Notes: generated from the letters alone by a model not told the origin. A stretch of 64,000 nucleotides of DNA from Parcubacteria group bacterium (GCA_943354045.1 CALRBF010000001.1:124001-188000); one strand, 5' to 3'; counted from the first letter of the stretch, positions 15,746 to 25,211 are shown. Numbers and translations are program-made.

Positions 15746-16597
15746 CTATTTTCTATTAATCAAATCTCTTATAATAAGTCCTCCAAATAATATCCATGAG
15801 AATATAGAGAACATTATTCTTTGATACCATTTAGTATAATACCATTTAGTATAATATCGATTAAAGCCTTTTTGCCAATATAATCTTTTTTTGATATTCC
15901 ATAATTTTTTGGTACTTGCTCCATGATAATGATACATATGAGCCTCTGACACATAATAGGTTGTGTGTCCTCTTGATTGTAAATTTTTAGATAAGTCTAC
16001 ATCATTAAAGAATAGCCAATAGGCACTATTATCATCAAATCCTCCAATTTCCTTCATAATACTACTACGTATCATTATGGCTGAGGCCATAGGTTGCTCA
16101 CATTCTTGACTTTGAGTATAGTCAAAATTATCATCCCATTTCCCCTTTAGAATAGAATTAAATATATGGCTTAAAGTAGGTAATTGACGACAACTTTTTT
16201 GTATACTACCATTTGGATATTGTAGCTGTGGGGCTACCATACTATATTCAGGGTGATTATCTAAATATTGAATGAGATTTTGTATACTATCAGATTGAGC
16301 GACGATATCTTGATTGAGCCAAAGAGTATATTCTCCCTGAATATGCTGGAGAGCCTTATTATTCCCCGCAGCATAACCCAAATTATCTTTATTCGTAATA
16401 ATGGTTAATAGAGCTTTTTTATCATCCCAATTTTGCTGTAAATCTTCTAAATATTTAGAAGTATTATCTATAGAGCCATTATTAACCACAATTAATTGAT
16501 AATATTCCTGATATGTATTACGAATAGACTCAATACAAGCCTGTAAGTCTTTTTGATTATTCCAGGCTAAAATAACAATTGAGAGTTTAGAACTCAT
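15746..16597 (-). CDS. Glycosyltransferase family 2 (rhamnosyltransferase-like)
   Basis: A 283-residue GT-A enzyme. It begins SKLSIVILAWNNQKDLQACI, then VVNNGSIDNT and LNQDI as the DxD-equivalent region, and GGFDDNSAYWLFFNDVDLS, the acceptor-binding block of rhamnosyltransferase-like GT2 enzymes. A hydrophobic C-terminus (IMFSIFSWILFGGLII) suggests membrane association. Its ATG overlaps the TGA of the upstream exonuclease gene. A 15-base in-frame duplication near the 3' end yields a KWYYT repeat. Donor and acceptor are unknown. Confidence 0.9.
   Translation of the reverse strand: MSSKLSIVILAWNNQKDLQACIESIRNTYQEYYQLIVVNNGSIDNTSKYLEDLQQNWDDKKALLTIITNKDNLGYAAGNNKALQHIQGEYTLWLNQDIVAQSDSIQNLIQYLDNHPEYSMVAPQLQYPNGSIQKSCRQLPTLSHIFNSILKGKWDDNFDYTQSQECEQPMASAIMIRSSIMKEIGGFDDNSAYWLFFNDVDLSKNLQSRGHTTYYVSEAHMYHYHGASTKKLWNIKKRLYWQKGFNRYYTKWYYTKWYQRIMFSIFSWILFGGLIIRDLINRK
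15824..15853 (-). repeat. 15-base in-frame tandem duplication
   Basis: Two identical adjacent 15-base units (15824-15838, 15839-15853) encode the YYTKW-YYTKW repeat in the glycosyltransferase C-terminal region. Identity suggests a recent duplication. Confidence 0.85.
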
Positions 16598-17271
16598 AGC
16601 GGAGATTTAATATAATCTCGCCAAATCCTAAATAAATCTCCTGTTGCGACTACATCTCTCATACAATATTCAGCAATATCATGATATTTACCATCAATAA
16701 ACATTTGAGGTACATCTAGTCCCGTAACTCCAGCACTTTTGGGACTTGTAATCCCAAAGCGTTTACAAAAATAATCTAAATTAAATCGCTTTGTCGTATT
16801 ATAAAATGTTAATTGATCAAATAAATCAATATGCTCTTTATCTGAATAACGATATGGTATCAAATTCTTAGTTGGCTTAATACGATGAATAGCTGATCGC
16901 ATCAAAATATAAGGGCAATCAAATGATCTTCCATTAAAGGTAATGAAAGTTGAGTATTTACGAATAGTAGCCCAAAATTTTTCTAATATTTCAGCCTCAG
17001 TACCTACTAAATAATGCACTCCTTCTTTTTCATATCGCTCTTCTAATTTACCATTAGGAGCTTGTAAATAAACACTTTTAATATCTTTATCAGGATCATA
17101 TAATCCTATTGCTACAATTTGACCTGTAAGAGGATATAAGCCTAATGTTGTCTTTACTAGTTCTTGTTGCTCCTCATTCTCAGCATATTTCAATAAGTAT
17201 TTTTGCGTTTCACCATCCAGTGAATCCCAATTATCTCCCACTGTTTCAATATCAAATACTAAATATGACAT
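16594..17271 (-). CDS. Predicted 3'-5' exonuclease, DEDD/PolB-like
   Basis: The 225-residue protein has the RNase H-fold exonuclease layout: FDIET (residues 5-9, first Asp and Glu), FNGRSFDCPY (second Asp), and YCMRDVVATGDLF (third Asp). It belongs with the stand-alone predicted PolB-type 3'-5' exonucleases. Substrate (DNA repair or RNA processing) is unknown. The gene ends in TGA, overlapping the ATG of the downstream glycosyltransferase by the four bases ATGA. This points to coupling of functionally unrelated genes. Confidence 0.85.
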   Translation of the reverse strand: MSYLVFDIETVGDNWDSLDGETQKYLLKYAENEEQQELVKTTLGLYPLTGQIVAIGLYDPDKDIKSVYLQAPNGKLEERYEKEGVHYLVGTEAEILEKFWATIRKYSTFITFNGRSFDCPYILMRSAIHRIKPTKNLIPYRYSDKEHIDLFDQLTFYNTTKRFNLDYFCKRFGITSPKSAGVTGLDVPQMFIDGKYHDIAEYCMRDVVATGDLFRIWRDYIKSPL

Positions 17272-17329
17272 ATGTATATTATTATTTATCTATTTGTATC
17301 ATACTATATTTTTGTATAAATGCATATAT

Positions 17330-18496
17330 TTAGCCCTTAAATGATCTAATATATTGCATCATTTCTAAATAGAATTGTAAATTATGCCTACTCAAATATT
17401 CTAGGGCATATTGTTCTTTGACATTATACAAATGTCTTATATAAGCTCTCGTATATGCTTGAGATCCCTCCCACTCAGCATAAGGATCAATAGTATTAAT
17501 ATCTTCACGATATATTAAATTTTGTATTTTCAGAATATCAAAAAATTTAATTTCAGGTAAAATTGCTGATTCTTGAACTTGTTGTAAATCTCGTAAATAT
17601 TGATGTACATCTTGTTCTTTATTGGCTGATTTCCAAACATATACAGTACCATGACGAGCTTCTCTGGTTGGAATCACACAATCAAACATATCTACCCCGA
17701 GTGAGCTTGCATAAGCAATTTCTTCTGGCTTACCAAGCCCCATCAAATAGCGAGGTTTATCTTCTGGCAAAAGAGGAGTTATCCATTGTATTACTTTTAA
17801 CACATCAGCTCTGGACTCACCCACTGAAACACCGCCAATAGCATAGCCATTAAATCCAATTTCTTGTAATTGAGATAAACTCAATTTGCGTAAATCCTCA
17901 TAAATACCACCTTGTACAATACCAAATAATAATGGTCTTTTATTATCTTTTCTTGGTTCACTTTGTAATAATCTTTCTAATTCATCTTTGGAACGCTTTG
18001 CCCAACGTGTTGTTAATTCCAATGATTTCAAAATATAGGCTCTATCCGAATTCCCAGGAGGGCATTCATCCAAAACCATAATAATATCACTACCTAGATA
18101 ATACTGTGTGCGAATAGATTCTTCTGGACTTAATAAATGCTCACTCCCATCCAAATGAGACCGAAAATATACTCCTTCTTCTGTAATTTTATTAATATTA
18201 GATAAGCTAAATACCTGATATCCTCCACTATCTGTCAAAATAGCTTTTGGCCAATTAGTAAATTGATGCAATCCCCCTAACTTATGTACTAATTCATATC
18301 CTGGTTTCAAATATAGATGATAGGTATTCATCAAAATAATTTCAGTAGAGAATTGAGTAAGTATTTCCTGATTACCAATACCTCTAATACTTCCTTTCGT
18401 CGCAACAGGCATAAAAAAAGGAGTAGATATCTTACTATGTATCGCATCTAATACTCCATGCCTTAGAGCATATATTTTCTCTTGTATCTCAAACAT
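17330..18496 (-). CDS. tgt: tRNA-guanine transglycosylase without the zinc cysteines
   Basis: This 388-residue enzyme exchanges guanine-34 for preQ1/queuine in GUN tRNAs. ILTDSGGYQVFSL holds the general-base Asp89; FGIVQGG, YAIGGVSVGE and GVDMFDCVIPTREARHG, which carries the nucleophilic Asp, are present. The usual CxCxxC zinc site before the YSRAYLxHL block is absent: here the region reads DPYAEWEGSQAYTRAYIRHL, with no Cys. It is the last gene of the RNase J-recO-DUF11 cluster. Confidence 0.93.
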   Translation of the reverse strand: MFEIQEKIYALRHGVLDAIHSKISTPFFMPVATKGSIRGIGNQEILTQFSTEIILMNTYHLYLKPGYELVHKLGGLHQFTNWPKAILTDSGGYQVFSLSNINKITEEGVYFRSHLDGSEHLLSPEESIRTQYYLGSDIIMVLDECPPGNSDRAYILKSLELTTRWAKRSKDELERLLQSEPRKDNKRPLLFGIVQGGIYEDLRKLSLSQLQEIGFNGYAIGGVSVGESRADVLKVIQWITPLLPEDKPRYLMGLGKPEEIAYASSLGVDMFDCVIPTREARHGTVYVWKSANKEQDVHQYLRDLQQVQESAILPEIKFFDILKIQNLIYREDINTIDPYAEWEGSQAYTRAYIRHLYNVKEQYALEYLSRHNLQFYLEMMQYIRSFKG

Positions 18497-18503
18497 AAAC
18501 TCT

Positions 18504-20408
18504 TTACTTCTCTACGGTAAGCTGATCTTGTATATCACTAACTTGATTACTACTAGGAGTATCTATGTTACCAGATAAATCAATTCCTGTAAACACATCT
18601 TTTCCCGTATAACTTACTTTACTCAACAAACTTGGCTCTTGTCCTAATTGATTCGGGGTAGGATTAATTGCAATTTGGAATACCGCCCTATAAAGTGGTC
18701 TCAATAATCCCGTATTAGCAGGGACATTACCAATATCCCAAATTATTTCTTTAGTTCTATCATTATAACTTAATTTTCCAAATCCATTATTAGTACTTTG
18801 CCCTGTCCAACTAATATTAGCCGGTAATGTAGCCTTCAAGACAACCCCTGAGACATCATTAGTTAAATTTTGTATTTCCCAATTGACCGTAAATGTCGTA
18901 GTCTGAGCTAATTTTAATGGAATAGGTCCATTATTAATAATAGAACTTGTGGAACTTTTGTAATAGATATTTGATTTTGGAATAAGTCTCGTAGCTAATT
19001 TGACTTCACTCGCATTACCTTGAATAATTTTATTTACTCCAAGAGTTGTAGGGACTTCATCACTTTCAAAGGTAGCTTGAGTTTTAATGACATAATTAAT
19101 ATCTTGAAAATCATCAATAGGAATAATGCGCTTTACTGGTACTGAAAAATTTATTGTCCCCTCTTCATTTGGGGCAAATGTCTTAAGTTGAGGCAAAGCA
19201 TTTGCTCGCCAAATAATTGTATTGCTTCCAGAGTCAAAATCAGCTCCTAAAGCTTTTAATTTAGTTATATCCAACAAATTACTATCGAGCTTTACTTTCA
19301 ATAATCCCTCACCTATTCTCACTTGGGTATTATTTCGAATAGTAACAGTATAATCCAGAGTTTCTCCTGCGGATACTATTCCTGAGATAGGACTTACTTT
19401 TTGTACAATACTCACATAAGGAGACCCTAATTTGGTTGAATTTTGACTATTCGCATATAGTGTAAATGCTCCTTGCTTATTTTCTCCAATTTGAGCTTTG
19501 AGAATTTTTATTTCTTGATCAAGACCTCCAAGATTTCCTATAACCGTAACACTATAGGATCCTTTTGCTTTTAGGATTGGTATAGTAAAGATATTTTTCT
19601 CATTGCCCGTAGCGGTAATATTAGATGATACAAAAGCAAAAGTATCAGGATATTCTAAACGCAATTCTAAATCTTTTAAATCATTAGATCCCTTATTATT
19701 TACCGTCACCACATAATTAACCGTGTCTCCACTTACACTTTCAAGAGGCGACTGTATATCAACAATGACGGGACTATCTGCTATGGTGGTCGCAAATTCA
19801 GTTTTAGTATCAAAACTAGAGTTTAAAATACTTGGCTTATAATTTAATATTGCTTTAATAGTTTGTATACTTCCCTGCTCTCCTATTAATCGTCCCTTTA
19901 TGGTGATTTCCCCCTTGGAACGAGGAGCTAATTCTCCTAGAGAATATTCTCTTATCTCTGATTTTTCTTGTCCTAAAATATTCAAAGAAGAATCTGTTAG
20001 AGCTTTTGGTAATTCAACTGTAATCTTAGCATTTTCCAAAGCAACGAGATTATCATTACGATATGTGAGTGTATAACTCAAATCTTCTCCCGCACTAACT
20101 TGAGATGACCCCTTTACCTCTAACACCACTCTCTTATCAGAGAATCTCTGCTGATTAAGAGAATATACAAAACCAGCTATTCCTATTGTAACAAAGACTG
20201 ATAAGGCAATTAGACTCCATAAAGTAATTTTCTTCTTATATTTTTGAAAGAATGTTTGATCTGCTATCTCAAAAGAAGTTAATGATGGAGCCTTAGCTTC
20301 ATCTCGCTTAGCATAAACACTGTAGGGAGTATGTTGAGTACGCTCTTGATCTAATATTTCACGATCTTCTTTTTGATAAATTTGTTTTTCTATATCTTTT
20401 AATGCCAT
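18504..20408 (-). CDS. DUF11-repeat surface protein with membrane anchor
   Basis: The start is the ATG at 20408 (634 residues); an alternative TTG upstream adds seven residues. A 60-residue charged cytoplasmic tail precedes a membrane segment at about 61-83. A long external region of Ig-like DUF11 repeats follows, recognised by phrases such as ETLDYTVTIRNN, DTVNYVVTVNNKG and TFTVNWEIQNLT. Such proteins display repeated beta-sandwiches at the surface. The internal cytoplasmic tail is longer than usual. It lies between recO and tgt on the same strand. Confidence 0.87.
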   Translation of the reverse strand: MALKDIEKQIYQKEDREILDQERTQHTPYSVYAKRDEAKAPSLTSFEIADQTFFQKYKKKITLWSLIALSVFVTIGIAGFVYSLNQQRFSDKRVVLEVKGSSQVSAGEDLSYTLTYRNDNLVALENAKITVELPKALTDSSLNILGQEKSEIREYSLGELAPRSKGEITIKGRLIGEQGSIQTIKAILNYKPSILNSSFDTKTEFATTIADSPVIVDIQSPLESVSGDTVNYVVTVNNKGSNDLKDLELRLEYPDTFAFVSSNITATGNEKNIFTIPILKAKGSYSVTVIGNLGGLDQEIKILKAQIGENKQGAFTLYANSQNSTKLGSPYVSIVQKVSPISGIVSAGETLDYTVTIRNNTQVRIGEGLLKVKLDSNLLDITKLKALGADFDSGSNTIIWRANALPQLKTFAPNEEGTINFSVPVKRIIPIDDFQDINYVIKTQATFESDEVPTTLGVNKIIQGNASEVKLATRLIPKSNIYYKSSTSSIINNGPIPLKLAQTTTFTVNWEIQNLTNDVSGVVLKATLPANISWTGQSTNNGFGKLSYNDRTKEIIWDIGNVPANTGLLRPLYRAVFQIAINPTPNQLGQEPSLLSKVSYTGKDVFTGIDLSGNIDTPSSNQVSDIQDQLTVEK

Positions 20409-20433
20409 ATTATTTTTAACAATATACAATTTA

Positions 20434-21153
20434 TTATATCACACTTTTACGAATTATTGCTAAAGAATTACTTTTTAGTTTATACCATTGTAAATGATAT
20501 TGAACAATACTCCAAGGAAAATCTTCAATTTCCAACCAAATGCCTTTCTGCCATTGACGTAATGTATAAATTAAATCAGTATTAACAGCAATATAATCAT
20601 CAATATCTGAAGCTAAATTTGATATTACGAGCCCGCCTGACCTCACACTAATACCAAAATCTTTCGCCTTAGTATTTCCTGTAATTACACAGTGAGATAA
20701 ATTTATGCCATATCCAAGCATATATAATAATCGTATTAATAGCCACCCTACTAATAATTGAGGTTTTGCATAATGACATTTAACCAAGTCAATATAGTCT
20801 TCTATACATTCGAATACTCCAATATCCTTATGATTATCATCGGTTAATTGATCTAATAATTCAAATAAGAGACCCATAAGGGCATGTCCCTCTATATTTT
20901 GATATATATCAGTATGTGAATCAATATCTCTAATAGCAATAAGTCTAGATATATTTCTTCCTACAATAAACTCAATATCTGATTTACCCCAATCATATAA
21001 TCGATACTGCAACTTAGACGTAGATTTTTTGATTCCCTTTAATAATAAGGTTTGTTTCCCATACTCTTTGGTATAAAATACCCCTAATCTATCCGTATCA
21101 GGTAAATCTATTTGTTTAATGAGATAAGCCAGACTATTATGAATGGGACTCAT
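20434..21153 (-). CDS. recO: DNA repair protein RecO
   Basis: The 239-residue protein has an N-terminal OB fold (RLGVFYTKEYGKQTLLLKGIKKSTSKLQ) and the helical RecO C-terminal domain (LLVGWLLIRLLYMLGYGINLSHCVITG). RecO anneals SSB-coated strands and helps load RecA. The C-terminal Cys4 zinc site of some family members is not complete here. It starts 3 bases after the stop of the RNase J gene, so the two are probably co-transcribed. Confidence 0.85.
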   Translation of the reverse strand: MSPIHNSLAYLIKQIDLPDTDRLGVFYTKEYGKQTLLLKGIKKSTSKLQYRLYDWGKSDIEFIVGRNISRLIAIRDIDSHTDIYQNIEGHALMGLLFELLDQLTDDNHKDIGVFECIEDYIDLVKCHYAKPQLLVGWLLIRLLYMLGYGINLSHCVITGNTKAKDFGISVRSGGLVISNLASDIDDYIAVNTDLIYTLRQWQKGIWLEIEDFPWSIVQYHLQWYKLKSNSLAIIRKSVI

Positions 21154-21156
21154 GCA

Positions 21157-22932
21157 TTATATTTCAATAATAACCGGTATAATCATTGGCCTTCTATGTG
21201 TAGTTCTGAATAAGAATAATCCCAAATCTTCACGAATTGATTGTTGTATATATTCAATACTTTGATCCTCTCCATGAGACAATTTTTTCTCAATATGTTC
21301 TTGTACTCGAGATTGTATAGATTGTATTAATTTGGTAGATGTTTGAATATGAACAAATCCTTTAGAGATAATTTCTGGTTCACGAATACATTTTCCTTGT
21401 TTAAAATCAACTAAAGCTACTATGGTCACAATACCATCTTGAGCCAAGGATTGCCTATCTCGAATTACAATTTCTTTTAAGTCACCTATTCCAAGCCCAT
21501 CCACCATCATAGTGCTAGCATTGACTTTTTCTGTAGTAACACGAGCCTCTCCTTTATATATCTCTATAATTCTTCCATTATCAGTAAGCAAGATATTATC
21601 CTTTTTCATACCCGCTTCAATCGCTAAATCACGATGAGATTTGAGTGAATAAAAATCTCCATAAATTGGTTGTAAATATTTGGGGCGAATTAAATCTAAT
21701 AATTGTTTTAAATCATCACGTTGAGCATGTCCAGAAACATGTACTTCCATCATTTTATAATGAATAATATGTGCTCTTTGGCGAGCAATAGCATCTTTCA
21801 CTTTTTGTACTGACTCCTCATTACCTGGTACAACCGAAGATGAAAATACAACGGTATCTCCCTTTTCAATATGAAAATTACGATGCTCTCGATTTGCCAT
21901 ACGAGTAAGAGCCGAGCGCTCATCTCCCTGAGCTCCTGTACAAATAATAGTAAGGTTTTCTGGAGGAATATTACGAGCCTCTTGTGCACTAATAACAGTT
22001 TGAGGAGAAAAATGTGCATATCCAATTTCATGGAGAATTTGAACATTAGTTTTCATACTAAATCCCTCTATCACAACTTTACGATTATATTTTTCAGACA
22101 AATGAATCATTTGCTGTATACGATTCAGAGTACTAGAAAATGTAGTGACAATAATTTTACCCGTAGCATTTTCAAAAATATGATCAATATTATTTTGAAT
22201 AGTCATCTCAGAAGTAACCCTACCAGAACGAGAAGCACTCGTACTATCAGATAATAATACTAATACTCCCTCATCACCAATTTTACGATACATTTCTAAA
22301 TCAGCCGGCTCCTCTCCAACAGGAGTAGCATCTATTTTAAAATCACCAGTATGGAGTATAACTCCTTCTGGAGTTTCAATTTTAATCATAGTTGAATCAG
22401 GAATACTATGATTAATATGAAGGAAAGTTACGGTAAAAGCTCCAAATTTAAGCTTTTCATTTAATTTAGCTACTTTTCCATTTAATGGAGGTACGGTGGT
22501 AAATTCACTTTGACGTCTTTGCATCATAGCAAGAGGCAAAGCAGGTGCATATATAGGAGGATTTCCAATCATAGACATAACCTGCGATACTCCTCCAATA
22601 TGGTCCATATGACCATGAGTAATAAGAACAGCTCGAATATTATCCTCTTTTCCTTTAAGATAACTTGGATTAGGAATAATATAATCAACTCCTGGCTGAT
22701 CTTCTTCTGGGAATTTCATCCCAATATCAATGACGAGAATATCTTTTCCATATTCTATTACCGTCATATTACGACCTCCAATTTCTTCTGATCCACCCAA
22801 TGGAATGATTTTCAAAAGATTATCTTTAGTCTTAAATGGTTCTTTTGCATTAAGATACTCATTACTTTTATGACTTAAATCTGTCACAAAAGTTGTTCCT
22901 CTCTTAATTTCAGAGTGTTGATACGATTTCAT
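21157..22932 (-). CDS. rnj: Ribonuclease J (catalytically intact)
   Basis: The 591-residue metallo-beta-lactamase/beta-CASP nuclease carries all expected metal ligands: HGHMDH (residues 106-111), His175 in INHSIPDS, Asp197 in HTGDFK, and a later SGHA motif. RNase J has 5'-3' exonuclease and endonuclease activity in mRNA decay and RNA maturation. The N-terminus extends about 38 residues past the usual start. The C-terminal domain ends RRPMIIPVIIEI. One base separates it from the RNase J-like gene upstream, so both proteins are likely made from one message. Confidence 0.95.
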   Translation of the reverse strand: MKSYQHSEIKRGTTFVTDLSHKSNEYLNAKEPFKTKDNLLKIIPLGGSEEIGGRNMTVIEYGKDILVIDIGMKFPEEDQPGVDYIIPNPSYLKGKEDNIRAVLITHGHMDHIGGVSQVMSMIGNPPIYAPALPLAMMQRRQSEFTTVPPLNGKVAKLNEKLKFGAFTVTFLHINHSIPDSTMIKIETPEGVILHTGDFKIDATPVGEEPADLEMYRKIGDEGVLVLLSDSTSASRSGRVTSEMTIQNNIDHIFENATGKIIVTTFSSTLNRIQQMIHLSEKYNRKVVIEGFSMKTNVQILHEIGYAHFSPQTVISAQEARNIPPENLTIICTGAQGDERSALTRMANREHRNFHIEKGDTVVFSSSVVPGNEESVQKVKDAIARQRAHIIHYKMMEVHVSGHAQRDDLKQLLDLIRPKYLQPIYGDFYSLKSHRDLAIEAGMKKDNILLTDNGRIIEIYKGEARVTTEKVNASTMMVDGLGIGDLKEIVIRDRQSLAQDGIVTIVALVDFKQGKCIREPEIISKGFVHIQTSTKLIQSIQSRVQEHIEKKLSHGEDQSIEYIQQSIREDLGLFLFRTTHRRPMIIPVIIEI

Positions 22933-22933
22933 A

Positions 22934-24700
22934 TTAAATATTCATTATTATTGGTAAAATCATTGGTCTTCTTTCTGTCTTAGTAAGTAATAAGCGACCA
23001 ATATTTTCTCTTACTTCATCTTGTATATAAGCAATATTTACTTCATCAGATTGTTTCAAAAGAGCCAATACAATTAATCTTGTTTGTTCTTTTACTTCAT
23101 TAAATAGTTTCTCTGAAGATTCATTATCTACAAAGCCCTTAGACACAACTACAATATCTCCCAATATTTCGCGAGAATCAGCATTAAGCAATGTTACAAT
23201 ATGTAATATACCCTCTTCTGACATTGTTTGTCTATCATGTATAACTACATTAGTTAAATCACCTACGCCTAGACCATCTACTATTACATTGGAAGTTGGA
23301 ACTTTTTCCGGAGTGATACGCCTTTGTTTATAATCAAATAGAATGACTTTTCCATTCATACCTATTATTACATTACGATCTGGATACCCTCCTTTAATCG
23401 CAATATCTCCCGTAGACCTCAATAAATGATGAGAACCACTAATAGGCACATAATATTTAGGGCGAATTGCTTTTAATACAGCCAAACTATCCTCATATCT
23501 TGCATATGCAGCAAATCGTGTATCAAGTGGCTGATAATATTCCACAAAAGCTCCTAATTTTGCAAAATTATCATTTACTCGAGCAGCTGAGCGAGCATTA
23601 CCTGGAATTAATGCTCCAGGATACATCACAATATCTCCCTCTTTAATTGAGAAAACACTATGTTCATTATTAGCTAGTCTCATCAAATGAGGAATATCAT
23701 CCCCATGAGAACCAGATATTAATACTACTAACTGCTCTCTTGGAGTATCCCCAAGTAAACTAGGTCCCACTATAGTACCTGATTTAATTTGAATAAACCC
23801 CTTTTTGCGACATGTATTAAACGTATTAAGTAAACTTTTTCCTTCAATAAATAAATGCTTATTATGAGCTTCTACTGCATTGACAATTTGTTGCATACGC
23901 CCAATCATAGATGGAAATGTAGATACAAATACCGTACCCGTAGTACGAGCTATAACCGAGTCAATATGCTCAGCAATGGAAGCCTCCTTAGGAGTAAACC
24001 CTTGAGATTCTGTAGCAGAACTTCCAGATAAAAGAGCAAATGTATCAGCTCCCGCTAATTCCTTTATATAATCGAGAAATTCATTTTTTTCTCCTGATTC
24101 ACTATCCAATTTATAGCTAGAGAGATAAAATACCTTTCCTTGCATAGTATACACACATAATCCTATTGAACCCATCACATTAAATGGAGTTGGAAAAACA
24201 TTCACTTTAAAGGATCCTACTCGTATAGAATTATAAGGTTTGATAATATGTTTTTTGTATTTTACCCCTTGAGAATAAAAATCCTGACGAGATTCCAATA
24301 TTGCAAATAAAGCCTCTGTTGCATAAATATGCAGATTAGGAAATAAATGTAAAAGATATGGTACAGCCCCAATATGATCGGGATGTGGGGACGTTAATAC
24401 TACTCCCTTTATTTTGGAGCTATTATCCATCAAATACTGCGTATTGGGGATAATATAATCAATTCCTGGTTGATTAGCACCAGGCATTTGAAGCCCCATA
24501 TCGACAATCAGAATATCATTTTCTTGCTCAAATATATACATATTCTTACCAACACCATCAAGCCCCCCCAAAGGAATGATTTTGAGAGCTTGGCGTGAAG
24601 TTTCAGGAATAGTTCTTTTTTGAGCAAAACTTTTTCCTTGAGATCGAGAACGGTTATTCTTATTCTGTGAATTATTATTGTATGGTCGTTTTGATTGCAT
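22934..24700 (-). CDS. RNase J paralogue with lost active site
   Basis: The 588-residue protein aligns with its neighbour from end to end, including GLQMPGANQPGIDYIIPN and the RRPMILPIIMNI ending. The metal ligands are degraded: HxHxDH reads SPHPDH (104-109), the NHS His is replaced (TPFNVMGS), HTGDFK becomes LSSYK, and the SGHA motif becomes AAYA. The N-terminus has a 30-residue Asn/Gln/Lys/Arg-rich tail, possibly RNA-binding. It resembles the RNase J1/J2 logic, where the less active subunit forms a complex with the active one. A scaffold role is inferred. Confidence 0.88.
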   Translation of the reverse strand: MQSKRPYNNNSQNKNNRSRSQGKSFAQKRTIPETSRQALKIIPLGGLDGVGKNMYIFEQENDILIVDMGLQMPGANQPGIDYIIPNTQYLMDNSSKIKGVVLTSPHPDHIGAVPYLLHLFPNLHIYATEALFAILESRQDFYSQGVKYKKHIIKPYNSIRVGSFKVNVFPTPFNVMGSIGLCVYTMQGKVFYLSSYKLDSESGEKNEFLDYIKELAGADTFALLSGSSATESQGFTPKEASIAEHIDSVIARTTGTVFVSTFPSMIGRMQQIVNAVEAHNKHLFIEGKSLLNTFNTCRKKGFIQIKSGTIVGPSLLGDTPREQLVVLISGSHGDDIPHLMRLANNEHSVFSIKEGDIVMYPGALIPGNARSAARVNDNFAKLGAFVEYYQPLDTRFAAYARYEDSLAVLKAIRPKYYVPISGSHHLLRSTGDIAIKGGYPDRNVIIGMNGKVILFDYKQRRITPEKVPTSNVIVDGLGVGDLTNVVIHDRQTMSEEGILHIVTLLNADSREILGDIVVVSKGFVDNESSEKLFNEVKEQTRLIVLALLKQSDEVNIAYIQDEVRENIGRLLLTKTERRPMILPIIMNI

Positions 24701-24806
24701 ATAATGCGATTAATATTATTATTTTCTTTGAGATTATCTATAATTATGCCTGCTTGTAATGTAAAATAATATATGCAAACAGCAATGTAATTTTCTCTAA
24801 AAAATG

Positions 24807-24854
24807 TAGATTTAAGGGAATCGAACCCTTTTTACTCCTGATTAGTAAAATCTA
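24807..24854 (-). ncRNA. 48-nt tRNA-like element (acceptor stem, one small arm, T-arm)
   Basis: On the minus strand TAGATTT pairs with AAATCTA in a 7-bp acceptor-like stem. Inside it are a 4-bp arm with a 7-base loop (TACT-AATCAGG-AGTA) and a canonical T-arm (AAGGG-TTCGATT-CCCTT). The anticodon arm and variable loop are missing. The 3' side continues C-ATTTTTT, so the stem could also work as a terminator. It lies 9 bases past rpsP and about 100 bases before the RNase J-like gene. It could be a relic tRNA, a processing signal or an attenuator. Confidence 0.5.
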
Positions 24855-24863
24855 TATATAAAT

Positions 24864-25145
24864 TTATTTTGACTCGCTAGCTTTGAATCGTGTTACAGGG
24901 ATTTTGGTAGCTTCAATGATATTCTGCTTAATTAAAAGGTTATGTACTGTTTGTGAAGGTTGAGCTCCAACTGAAATCCAATATTTAATTCTCTCTGCAT
25001 TAAGTACTTGATCTTTATTTCCTGGATTATATACACCAAGAGATTCAATAAACTTTCCTTTTACAGGACGGTCTTTTTCTGCAACAACCACCTTATAAAT
25101 AGGAGTGTTTTTCTTCCCTACACGGGACAATCGAATTCGTAACAT
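24864..25145 (-). CDS. rpsP: Ribosomal protein bS16
   Basis: A 93-residue bS16 beginning MLRIRLSRVGKKNTPIYKVV, with the family blocks VAEKDRPVKGKFIESLGVYNP and RIKYWISVGAQPSQTVHNLL. It binds 16S rRNA and helps assembly of the small subunit body. It has its own strong promoter at 25183-25211. The tRNA-like element follows directly after the stop codon. Confidence 0.97.
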   Translation of the reverse strand: MLRIRLSRVGKKNTPIYKVVVAEKDRPVKGKFIESLGVYNPGNKDQVLNAERIKYWISVGAQPSQTVHNLLIKQNIIEATKIPVTRFKASESK

Positions 25146-25182
25146 AAGATGAAATATGATAATTTATACAATTCTTATAAAT

Positions 25183-25211
25183 ATAATAGCATATGAATCA
25201 ATAATTGTCAA
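25183..25211 (-). promoter_or_regulatory. rpsP promoter
   Basis: TTGACA (25211-25206), a 17-base spacer ending TGC, and TATTAT (25188-25183) on the minus strand, immediately after the end of the prepilin gene. Confidence 0.85.

Noticed and set aside
24807..24854. Normal full-length tRNA
   Set aside because: Only 17 bases separate the acceptor 5' strand from the T-arm, so an anticodon arm is impossible. The hairpin loop reads UCA centrally but lacks U33. It is reported as a tRNA-like element instead.
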